A stretch of DNA of 64,000 nt from Acidovorax delafieldii (GTDB lineage Bacteria > Pseudomonadota > Gammaproteobacteria > Burkholderiales > Burkholderiaceae_C), in assembly GCF_007993815.1 (NCBI RefSeq), contig NZ_VJWE01000011.1, positions 682,001-746,000 of the forward strand. Reading direction: 5' to 3'. Under the pieces are notes generated by a model. It was not told the DNA's origin and searched no databases. It saw only the letters and a program-made list of their open reading frames with translations. Each line of letters starts with the position of its first letter. The stretch's first letter is position 1. Shown here piece by piece: positions 17,642 to 29,375 of the stretch. Both the position numbers and the translations under genes were made by a program.

Positions 17642-18895
17642 CTACCGCGAAACCGCCAGGCCCGCAGCCACCCCGCCGAACAGATCACCCTCCACTTGCG
17701 GAGTTGCCGGGAAGGCCGTGCGCAGTGCCTGGCGCAGGGGCCGCAATGCCGACGAGCCCCCAGTCAGGTAGATCGCATCCACACCCCCATCGCCCAGTCC
17801 CGCCATCTGCAGGCAGTCGCGCGCGCAGGCCACCACCTGTTCCAGCGGCTGCGCCAGGGACTGCGCCAATCCGGGCGGCGTGATGGCGGCGCCGAGCCCA
17901 GCCTCGACCCAGTCCAGCGGCATGGGCGCCTCGGCATCGGCCAGAGAAGCCGCGATCTTGGCCTGCTCCACCGTGTTGGCCAGGCGGTGGCCCAGCCGCT
18001 CGTTCAACACCCGAATCAGCCGGGCATGCAGCGCGGCATCGGCATAGTCGGTGCGCAGGTTCTGCGCATCACGCAGTGCGCGCGGCGAATACAGCCACTG
18101 GATCAGGTGCCAGGTCGAGAGGTCGAAAAACACGCGGCTGGGCACCTCGCGCCCCGACGGACCAATGTGGCGAAAGCCCAGCAGCGGCATGAGCAGGTCC
18201 AGGCTGAGGCGCCGGTCAAAGTCCGTGCCGCCGATGTGCACGCCAGTGGTGGCCAGCACATCGCTGCTGCGGTCCGCGCGGGCCATGCGCTCGGGGCCCA
18301 GGCGCACCACCGTGAAGTCCGATGTACCGCCGCCAATGTCCACCACCAGCACCAGCGACTCCCGGTCGATGCGCTGCTCGTAGTCCAGCGCGGCCGCAAT
18401 GGGCTCGAACTGGAAGCTCACGTTCTCGAACCCTGCAGACAGCGCGGCCTGGCGCAGCGCGTCCTCGGCCTGCTGATCCCGCTCGGCATCGCCGTCCACA
18501 AAATGCACCGGCCGCCCCATCACCACCCGCCCGGGCATGCCACCGAGTTCGTCGCGGGCCTTCTGCGCCAGCATCCGCAAGAAGAGGCCGATGATGTCCT
18601 GGTAGCTGACCAGCTGGTTGTGCACTGCAGTCTTGTCCTGCAGCAGCGCACTGCCCAGCAGGCTCTTGAGCGAGCGCATCAGCCGCCCTTCCGTGCCCGC
18701 GAGGTACTGCGCCACCGCATCGCGCCCAAAGTGCGTGCGCTGGTCTTCGGCGTTGAAGAACAGCGCCGTGGGCAGCGTGTGTGCATCCCCCTCCAGCGCC
18801 ACCATTCGCGACAGGCCCGCGCCCTGCCGCACCGCCATCGCGGAGTTGGAAGTGCCGAAGTCGATACCAAGGGTGGTGTCCTGCAGAAGGGGCAT
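17642..18895 (-). CDS. Hsp70 family protein (YegD-like, no substrate-binding domain)
   Basis: A 417-residue actin-fold ATPase of the Hsp70 superfamily. The phosphate-1 loop LGIDFGTSNSAMAV opens the protein, phosphate-2 is LVVDIGGGTSDFTVV, and the adenosine region is IYLTGGSSALRPLRQAL. It stops after the nucleotide-binding domain, so the peptide-binding and lid domains of DnaK are absent, as in YegD. Client and partner are unknown. I chose the ATG at 18895 because the residues upstream in the frame are not Hsp70-like and run into the tRNA-Phe terminator. It is followed by a repeat-A copy. Confidence 0.87.
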   Translation of the reverse strand: MPLLQDTTLGIDFGTSNSAMAVRQGAGLSRMVALEGDAHTLPTALFFNAEDQRTHFGRDAVAQYLAGTEGRLMRSLKSLLGSALLQDKTAVHNQLVSYQDIIGLFLRMLAQKARDELGGMPGRVVMGRPVHFVDGDAERDQQAEDALRQAALSAGFENVSFQFEPIAAALDYEQRIDRESLVLVVDIGGGTSDFTVVRLGPERMARADRSSDVLATTGVHIGGTDFDRRLSLDLLMPLLGFRHIGPSGREVPSRVFFDLSTWHLIQWLYSPRALRDAQNLRTDYADAALHARLIRVLNERLGHRLANTVEQAKIAASLADAEAPMPLDWVEAGLGAAITPPGLAQSLAQPLEQVVACARDCLQMAGLGDGGVDAIYLTGGSSALRPLRQALRTAFPATPQVEGDLFGGVAAGLAVSR

Positions 18896-19026
18896 GGGGA
18901 ACGTGGGGAGAAACAACAAGGAACGCAATGCGCGGTACGGGCAGCAACCAGCACCAAGGCAACGCAGGATTTCGACATGCGCACCTGCCCAGCTGGGTGT
19001 GGCCCTGCTTCGGCGGTACGAAATTG

Positions 19027-19060
19027 AAAAAGCCCTTGATTCTTGCAAATCAAGGGCTTT
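19027..19060 (-). terminator. Terminator of tRNA-Phe
   Basis: On the leftward strand AAAGCCCTTGAT pairs with ATCAAGGGCTTT around an eight-base loop and is followed by TTTC, immediately downstream of the tRNA. Confidence 0.85.
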
Positions 19061-19064
19061 TGTT

Positions 19065-19140
19065 TGGTGGCCTGGGGCGGAATCGAACCACCGACACAAG
19101 GATTTTCAATCCTCTGCTCTACCGACTGAGCTACCGGGCC
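19065..19140 (-). tRNA. pheT: tRNA-Phe (GAA)
   Basis: A 76-base cloverleaf with encoded CCA. The anticodon loop is TTGAAAA, the D stem GCTC/GAGC, and the T arm GGTGG-TTCGATT-CCGCC. The acceptor strands are GGCCCGG and CCAGGCC, which leaves a C5-A68 mismatch where a C-G pair is expected. All other helices pair normally. Confidence 0.95.
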
Positions 19141-19200
19141 TGAGCCTCAAATTATAGCCAGAAAAATCAGCGCTTCCGGCAAAAGGCACAAATTAATTGA

Positions 19201-19884
19201 TCAGCCGCGCTTGCCGCGCCCCAGATCCACGCCCAGCTGGCGCAGCTTGCGGTACAGGTGGGTGCGCTCCAGACCCGTCTTTTCGGCCACGCGCGTCATG
19301 GAGCCGCCTTCGCGGGCCAGGTGAAACTCGAAGTAGGCTTTCTCGAAACCATCGCGCGCTTCGCGCAGGGGACGATCCAGGTCAAACCCCTGGTGGGCGT
19401 GGGGGCCGGGGTCCACCCCCGCCATCACCGCAGAAACGGCAGGCAGCTGCGAGAACGTCGGATCGGCCGGAGCGGCAGCGGGTGCGGACACGGCAGCCAC
19501 GGGTGCAGCCTGGTGGGCCGCGTTGCGGGCCAGGCCCTGCTCCACGGCCTTGAGCAGCTTTTGCAGGGTGATGGGTTTTTCGAGGAACGAGAAAGCGCCG
19601 ATGCGCGTGGCCTCCACCGCCGTGTCGATGGTGGCGTGGCCGCTCATCATGATGACCGGCATGGTGAGCACGCCCGCCGTCGCCCACTCTTTGAGCAACG
19701 AGACGCCGTCGGTGTCGGGCATCCAGATGTCCAGCAGCACCAGGTCATAGCTGTTGCCTGCCCGGGCGGCTCGGGCCTGGGTCGCATTTTCTGCGAGGTC
19801 TACGCTGTGACCTTCGTCGTTCAGGATTTCCGACAGCAGATCACGAATGCCGAGCTCATCGTCGACCACCAGAATGTTTGCCAT
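19201..19884 (-). CDS. NtrX-like response regulator (receiver plus Fis-type helix-turn-helix)
   Basis: A 227-residue two-component regulator. The receiver domain (about 1-120) has the acidic pair D8-D9, phosphoacceptor D52 in LVLLDIWMPDTDG, and conserved lysine in FLEKPITLQ. After an alanine/proline-rich linker comes a Fis-type DNA-binding end (GSMTRVAEKTGLERTHLYRKLRQLGVDL). The AAA+ sigma-54 activation domain of full NtrX/NtrC proteins is missing, so it probably acts on ordinary promoters. It follows its partner kinase gene by 42 bases and is the last gene of a leftward operon, upstream of tRNA-Phe. Confidence 0.88.
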   Translation of the reverse strand: MANILVVDDELGIRDLLSEILNDEGHSVDLAENATQARAARAGNSYDLVLLDIWMPDTDGVSLLKEWATAGVLTMPVIMMSGHATIDTAVEATRIGAFSFLEKPITLQKLLKAVEQGLARNAAHQAAPVAAVSAPAAAPADPTFSQLPAVSAVMAGVDPGPHAHQGFDLDRPLREARDGFEKAYFEFHLAREGGSMTRVAEKTGLERTHLYRKLRQLGVDLGRGKRG

Positions 19885-19926
19885 GTGTGTTGAAGCGCCT
19901 TGGGGAGGTACTGCGGGGCGGTGTTG

Positions 19927-22221
19927 TTATGACGCCACCGCTGGTTCAGGGGCGAATGATAACGACACTTGGGCGCCGCGCACCACGCCTTCTTCGGTGC
20001 GGTTGGACAGTTCGATGCGCGCTCCGTGCTCATCTGCGATCTTTTTGACGACGGCCAAACCCAGGCCGGTGCCGCGCGGTTTGGTGGTGACATAGGGTTC
20101 GAAAGCGCGCTGCAGGATGTGGGACGGAAAGCCCCCGCCGCTGTCCGATACCGTGAGCCGCACACGGCGTGACGATTCGCTCCAGCGGGTGCTGATGCGC
20201 ACCGGCGGCACGGGCTCGGAGGCCCCGGCGCGGGCCTGCTCGGTCGAGTCCTGGGCGTTCTGCAGCAGGTTGTGTACGACCTGGCGCAACTGCTGCGCAT
20301 CGCCCGCAATCCAGGGGCAGCGCGGGTCCAGCTCGGCTTCTACAGGCACGGTGGCGTTTTCTGCCCCATACAAATGGAGCACGTCGGCGACCAGGGCATT
20401 GAGGTCCAGCGCATGCAGTTCGGCGGCAGGCAAGCGCGCGTAATCGCGGAACTCGTTGACCAGTCGCTTCATCGCATCGACCTGGTCCACGATGGTCTTG
20501 ACGGACTTGGCGAGGATGGCTTGTTCAGGGTCCGGCAGCTTGCCCGACAGCTTCATTTCAAGGCGCTCGGCCGACAGCTGGATGGGGGTCAGCGGGTTCT
20601 TGATTTCGTGCGCCAGCCGGCGCGCTACCTCGCCCCAGGCCTGCGCACGCTGGGCCGAAACGATTTCCGAAATGTCGTCAAAAACCAACAGTCGGGTGGC
20701 ATCGGGCAGCTCTGCGCCACGCGCAACTAGGCTCGTGGCGTGTTGTCCGGCGCCGCCTGAGGAGGCATGCAGCTCGAACGGCTGCTGCCAATGGTCCAGG
20801 CCATGGCGTTCATGGTCCCCCAAAAACGCATCGAAATGGCCCTGGACCGAAGCGGCAAACTCCGCGAGGCCCGGCACTTCGGACAGCGGCCGCCCCTCAT
20901 AAGCGGCCATGGGAGCGCGCAGGATGCGGGTGGCGCCCGGGTTGGACGAACGGATCAGTCCCTGCGCATCCAGCACGATGACACCCGCCGTAAGGTTGTC
21001 CAGAATGGTCTGCAGGTTGGCGCGGGAGGCATCGACCTCGCCCATGCTCTGCTCCACCGCCTGGCGCGCGTCTGCCAGTTGCTGGGTCATGAGCGCGAAC
21101 GAGCGCGTCAGCCCACCCAACTCATCTTTGCTTTGCAGCGCGGCCTTGGGACTCAGATTGCCCGCAGCCACCTCGCGCACCCCCTCTGCAAGCACCAACA
21201 AAGGCCGCGCCAGCTGGTTGCCCAGCAGCACCGCCAGTAGCACAGCGCCGAACACCGCCAGGAACAGACTCAGCGTGAGCGTGCCCACATACATGCGCCG
21301 CAGCCCGCCCCGGGCCAGCGCACGCTCCTGGTATTCACGATTGGCCTCCTGCACGGCGATGGCGTTGGCCACCAAGGCTGGCGGTAGGGGCAAGGTGGCC
21401 TGCAGATAGCGCGGCTCCATCAACAGGCCCACGCTGGGGCTGCTGACCAAGGCCAGCACCTTGACCCGCGCGTTCTGCGCCGCAGCCGGGTCGGCAATGT
21501 CGTCCAGCCCTTCGATCTGCGCCGTGGCGCGCTGCTGGCGCGCCGTGCGCAGCAAGGCAGCGCCGGGCCGCTCGGGGTTGAGGCTGAACCGCGACTGCCC
21601 CGCGCTGGCCACCGCCTGACCGGACGCGTTCCAGAGCACCACGTCGGTCGCGCCGAGCTGGTCGCGAATACGCTCCAGCACCAGGCCTGCAGCGGCGTCG
21701 GGCACCTGGGCCACCTGGGCGCTGGCATTGCGGGTCTTGGCGGCCATGTCCGTGGCCAGCGAGTCCAGCGACACGCGGGCCAGGTTGACGCCCGCAGACA
21801 GAGCTCCCTCCACCTTCACGTCGAACCAGCTTTCGATGGAGCGCGTGACGAACTGGTAGGACACCACATAGATCAGCAACCCCGGCATGAGCCCCACCAG
21901 CGCAAAAATGGCTGCGAGTTTGACCAGCAGGCGGCTGCCAAAACGCCCCTTGCGCAGGCGCAAGCCCAATCGCACCGCCACCCAGCCCAGCACCAGCAGC
22001 AGTAGCAGCGCCACAAATACGTTGACGCCGAAGAGCCAGGCGTAGTTGCGCTCGTACAGCACGCGGTTGTTGGTGGCCAGCGTCAGCAAGAACAGCAGTA
22101 CCAGACCGATGGCCGACATGATGGCGGCACCCACGCCCACGGCCCAGCGCACTGCGCGGGACTGGCGGGCGGTGGCGTGGGTCGATGCCGAAACGCCGGT
22201 GGATGGGGGGGACGTGCTCAC
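19927..22221 (-). CDS. NtrY-like membrane sensor histidine kinase
   Basis: A 764-residue sensor kinase. Three hydrophobic segments lie in the first 130 residues and another at about 310-335 (LSLFLAVFGAVLLAVLLG), with an extracytoplasmic region between. HAMP, PAS (GVIVLDAQGLIRSSNPGATR), dimerisation (RLAHEIKNPLTPIQLSAERL, phosphoacceptor His) and ATPase domains follow. The N box is NLLQNAQDS, G1 DSGGGFP and G2 GTGLGLAVV. The start is GTG at 22221, sharing GTGA with the stop of the DUF4390 gene; longer frames run over that gene. Its signal is unknown; family members sense nitrogen or redox state. Confidence 0.9.
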   Translation of the reverse strand: MSTSPPSTGVSASTHATARQSRAVRWAVGVGAAIMSAIGLVLLFLLTLATNNRVLYERNYAWLFGVNVFVALLLLLVLGWVAVRLGLRLRKGRFGSRLLVKLAAIFALVGLMPGLLIYVVSYQFVTRSIESWFDVKVEGALSAGVNLARVSLDSLATDMAAKTRNASAQVAQVPDAAAGLVLERIRDQLGATDVVLWNASGQAVASAGQSRFSLNPERPGAALLRTARQQRATAQIEGLDDIADPAAAQNARVKVLALVSSPSVGLLMEPRYLQATLPLPPALVANAIAVQEANREYQERALARGGLRRMYVGTLTLSLFLAVFGAVLLAVLLGNQLARPLLVLAEGVREVAAGNLSPKAALQSKDELGGLTRSFALMTQQLADARQAVEQSMGEVDASRANLQTILDNLTAGVIVLDAQGLIRSSNPGATRILRAPMAAYEGRPLSEVPGLAEFAASVQGHFDAFLGDHERHGLDHWQQPFELHASSGGAGQHATSLVARGAELPDATRLLVFDDISEIVSAQRAQAWGEVARRLAHEIKNPLTPIQLSAERLEMKLSGKLPDPEQAILAKSVKTIVDQVDAMKRLVNEFRDYARLPAAELHALDLNALVADVLHLYGAENATVPVEAELDPRCPWIAGDAQQLRQVVHNLLQNAQDSTEQARAGASEPVPPVRISTRWSESSRRVRLTVSDSGGGFPSHILQRAFEPYVTTKPRGTGLGLAVVKKIADEHGARIELSNRTEEGVVRGAQVSLSFAPEPAVAS

Positions 22222-22829
22222 TTGGCTGGCTCTGCGCCCAGGCGCTGGCTGCGGGAGACCAGCAGGTTCCAGCCCGACCGGCCGACCGCGCCGATCTGGA
22301 AAGGACGGGGCAGCTGGGACATATCGAGGCGGAAGCGGAAGTTCACCGTATGCACGGCATCGGACTCGATCACATCGCGTTCGGCGATCTTCCAACGTGA
22401 AAAACGCTGAATCGACGACAAGGCATCGGCGTAATTGTCAAAATTCTGACCCAGCACCACGCCCAGCCCGCTGTTGGTGAAAGGCGTGGAGGAGATGTTG
22501 AGACGCCAACGGCGGGTGAGCGGCTGGTAGCTCAGGCGGAAGTACCGGGTGGTCTCGGCCACCTGCCGGTCGGACCAGTACCAGCGGTCGCGCAGCACCT
22601 GGGCGTCGGCCACGAAGAACATGGGAATGCCTTTTTGCAAGGCGTCTTCGGCCAGCTCGGGCAGTTCAAATTGCAGGTTGGCACTCAGGTACAGACCGTC
22701 GTCCCCGCGTTCGAGGCGCAGGTCACCCACCTCGGAGGAGGCCGCCTGTGCCGCTACGGCCTGCGGCACCCAGCAGAGCACCGTCCCCCAAAACAGCACA
22801 AACCATGCGCACACCAGCCACCAGCGCAT
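22218..22829 (-). CDS. DUF4390 domain secreted protein
   Basis: A 203-residue protein with a signal peptide (MRWWLVCAWFVLFWGTVLCW, cut near AVAA) and a beta-rich DUF4390 domain. Typical pieces are GLYLSANLQFELPELAEDAL, the aromatic WYWSDRQVAETTRYFRLSYQ and FRFRLDMSQLPRPFQIGA. The molecular function of DUF4390 is not known. It lies between rsmB and the ntrY-like kinase and overlaps the kinase start by four bases. That arrangement recurs in Burkholderiales and suggests it supports the kinase's envelope sensing, which is inference. Confidence 0.88.
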   Translation of the reverse strand: MRWWLVCAWFVLFWGTVLCWVPQAVAAQAASSEVGDLRLERGDDGLYLSANLQFELPELAEDALQKGIPMFFVADAQVLRDRWYWSDRQVAETTRYFRLSYQPLTRRWRLNISSTPFTNSGLGVVLGQNFDNYADALSSIQRFSRWKIAERDVIESDAVHTVNFRFRLDMSQLPRPFQIGAVGRSGWNLLVSRSQRLGAEPAK

Positions 22830-22839
22830 GCTCCGGGGC

Positions 22840-24312
22840 TCATTGCGCCGATTTTTGCAACAGTGCGTAAAAAAAGCCGTCGTGGTCACCGGTCAGATTG
22901 TCCGGGACAGCCCCGACCTTGTCCGCGTTGCCGGGAATTAAATGCCCCGGCGACGGCAGCATTTGCGCATCGGTGTTGTGTGCAAGAAACGTTTGCACCT
23001 GGGCATCACCCTCTGCCCGGAAGACGGAACAAGTGCAATACAGCAGGCGCCCGCCGGGACGCAACAGCGGCCACAGGGCCTTGAGCAGGGCCGCCTGCAG
23101 GGTTGCCAGCTGGGCAATGTCGGATTCACGGCGCAGCCAGCGCACGTCTGGATGGCGACGCACAATGCCGGACGCGGTGCACGGTGCGTCGAGCAGGATG
23201 GCGTCGAACGGCACGCCGCCGCACTGCGACTGCCACCAGTCTTGCGGGCGGGCAGCATCGGCCACCAGGACCTGGGCCGTCAGCCCCAGGCGCTGCAGGG
23301 TTTCACCAATGCGGACGCTGCGTGTGGCATCGATCTCCAGCGCCGTGACCTGCAAGGGAGACTGCGGACCCGCCATCTCCAGCAGGTGCGCCGTCTTGCC
23401 GCCGGGGGCGGCGCAGGCGTCGAGCACGCGCAAGGGCTGACTCAGATCCAGCCCTTGCAGCAGCAAAGGAGCCGCCTGCTGGGCGGCGGCGTCCTGCACG
23501 GACACCCAGCCCTCCGCAAAGTGTGGCAGCGACTGAACGGGCACCGCCTGACGCAGCGCGACGCCATGCTGGCCCACCGCAATCGCTCCTAAACCAATAG
23601 CATCCAAGGCATGTAAATACTGCGCTACCGTGCATTTTTGTTCGTTGACCCGCAACACCATGGGTGCGTGGGCATTGTTGGCCTGCAGGATCTGCTCCCA
23701 GTACTGGGGGTGGTCCTTGCGCAGGCGCTGCACCCACCACGCCGGATGGTTCCAGCGCGCCACGGGATCGTTGTCGGTGGCGGCCACTAGGGCGTCGCGC
23801 TCGCGCAGAAAACGGCGCAGGCAGCCGTTGATGAACGAGGCCTGCGCGCGGGTGGCCGGGTGGTGCTTGGCCGCCTCCACCGCCTGGTTCACCAGGGTGA
23901 AGGGTTCATAGGGCGAGGCCTGCGGCTCCCAGCACAGCGCCAGCGCGCTGCACAGCAGCGCATCGGCGGCGGGTGCGGGGGCACGGGCGGCCAGCTGTCG
24001 GCGCAGGGCCTCGGCCCGCCCGGCCTGTCGCAATACCTGGAACAGCAGGGCCTGCGCGCCAGGGCGCAACGCGATCTCTATGGCGGTCAGCGCTGTCGTG
24101 CCGGACTGCCCGCCCCGGATCGCCTGCAAGGCGCCAGCCACCGCTGTCAGCAACCGCCACAGAGGAACCGTCGTGGCACTCGACGAAGTCGCCCTATCGG
24201 GTGAGACCGCAGCAGAACCCGCCTGCGGAGACTGCTGGCCGGAGCTTGCGCGCACGGGACGCGGCGCGTTGCCACCGGTGCGGCGGGGACGTTGGTGGGG
24301 AGGTGGAGTCAT
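22840..24312 (-). CDS. rsmB: 16S rRNA (cytosine967-C5)-methyltransferase RsmB
   Basis: A 490-residue methyltransferase. An N-terminal NusB-like RNA-binding domain (about 60-190) precedes the SAM domain with VLDACAAPGGKTAHLLEM, the proline-cysteine motif LLDAPCTASGIVRRHPD and the catalytic-cysteine segment LLYCTCSVFRAEGDAQV. The N-terminal 50 residues are an unstructured proline/arginine/serine-rich extension. Residues about 225-243 are encoded by a degenerate copy of repeat A. The gene ends 11 bases before the DUF4390 start and follows the LemA-like gene by 18 bases, so it is in the operon. Confidence 0.93.
   Translation of the reverse strand: MTPPPHQRPRRTGGNAPRPVRASSGQQSPQAGSAAVSPDRATSSSATTVPLWRLLTAVAGALQAIRGGQSGTTALTAIEIALRPGAQALLFQVLRQAGRAEALRRQLAARAPAPAADALLCSALALCWEPQASPYEPFTLVNQAVEAAKHHPATRAQASFINGCLRRFLRERDALVAATDNDPVARWNHPAWWVQRLRKDHPQYWEQILQANNAHAPMVLRVNEQKCTVAQYLHALDAIGLGAIAVGQHGVALRQAVPVQSLPHFAEGWVSVQDAAAQQAAPLLLQGLDLSQPLRVLDACAAPGGKTAHLLEMAGPQSPLQVTALEIDATRSVRIGETLQRLGLTAQVLVADAARPQDWWQSQCGGVPFDAILLDAPCTASGIVRRHPDVRWLRRESDIAQLATLQAALLKALWPLLRPGGRLLYCTCSVFRAEGDAQVQTFLAHNTDAQMLPSPGHLIPGNADKVGAVPDNLTGDHDGFFYALLQKSAQ
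23584..23640 (+). repeat. Dispersed repeat family A, copy 5 (inside rsmB)
   Basis: Contains CCAATAGCATCCAAGGCATG and TGCGCTACCGTGCATTTTTG. These blocks keep the order of the intergenic copies but are more diverged. The frame is kept and encodes CTVAQYLHALDAIGLGA on the opposite strand. Confidence 0.5.
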
Positions 24313-24330
24313 CGTGATCCTGAAAGCGGG

Positions 24331-24939
24331 TTACAGCGCACGTGCAGCCTTGAACCCGAACACCCAGGCCAGCAGGCTGGCCGGAAACTGGGCAATGGCA
24401 CTGTTGTACTGCACCACGGCCTCATTGAACACGCGAATCGCTTGCTCGTTCTGCACGGCGTGTTCCTCCCAGCGCACCTGCCACACGGACAGGACCACGG
24501 GCGCAGACCCTGGGGTCACCGTAGCGGTATCTGCAGCCGAGACCAATGATGTTGGCTGTGCAGGGTCGGCCAGCAACTTCTGCAAGGCGGTGGCCCAGGT
24601 CGCTCGCAGCACTTCGCGGGCGGCGGTCAATGCTGCCACCGCGTCACCCTGCAGCGGGCGGGCGCGTGCCACGGCCAGCGAGGCACTCAATTGCGTCACG
24701 GCACCCTGCAGCGCGGCCAACTCTTGCGCACCTGCATCGGCCAGCAAGCTGCCGCGCTGTACAGCCTGCGCCGCACCGAACTCGCCGAGCAAGGCCACCA
24801 GCCGCACCATGTGTGCGTCAAAACTGCCGAACGACTGAACGACAGCCGAGCGCAGGCGCATCAGACGGTTGTAGGCCCCCAGGGCCCAGAACAGAAAGAC
24901 GGCAAAAGCAATCCAGAAGAGGGGCGACGACCACAGCAT
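24331..24939 (-). CDS. LemA family membrane protein
   Basis: A 202-residue protein with one N-terminal membrane segment (FWIAFAVFLFWALGAYNRLM) and a helical LemA-type domain. The family pattern YNRLMRLR after the membrane segment, and the ending NEAVVQYNSAIAQFPASLLA then GFKAARAL, are diagnostic. Function in the family is undefined. Compared with canonical LemA it has a diverged middle. The ATG at 24939 places the start directly before the membrane segment; an upstream GTG at 24969 is possible. It is the first visible gene of the rsmB-ntrYX operon. Confidence 0.8.
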   Translation of the reverse strand: MLWSSPLFWIAFAVFLFWALGAYNRLMRLRSAVVQSFGSFDAHMVRLVALLGEFGAAQAVQRGSLLADAGAQELAALQGAVTQLSASLAVARARPLQGDAVAALTAAREVLRATWATALQKLLADPAQPTSLVSAADTATVTPGSAPVVLSVWQVRWEEHAVQNEQAIRVFNEAVVQYNSAIAQFPASLLAWVFGFKAARAL

Positions 24940-25034
24940 GCACAGTTGCCGGAGCGGATGCTGCTGCACCCGTCGCGGCCCGAAAAACAGAAAGTTGAAA
25001 CAAACGACGGGCGGTGAAAAGACACACGTCCATC

Positions 25035-25072
25035 AAAAACGCCCCCGGCCTGCCTGGGACAGGACGGGGGCG
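25035..25072 (-). terminator. Terminator of the rif operon after rpoC
   Basis: CGCCCCCG pairs with CGGGGGCG around a G/C-rich loop and is followed on the leftward strand by TTTTTG, 47 bases after the rpoC stop. Confidence 0.88.
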
Positions 25073-25118
25073 CTGTGGCGACCGCAGCAAGGCCAGAGGG
25101 AGGCCTTGCTGTTTTCTA

Positions 25119-29354
<4,236 letters not shown>

Positions 29355-29375
29355 AGTGACTCTTTCCTTTTCTGC

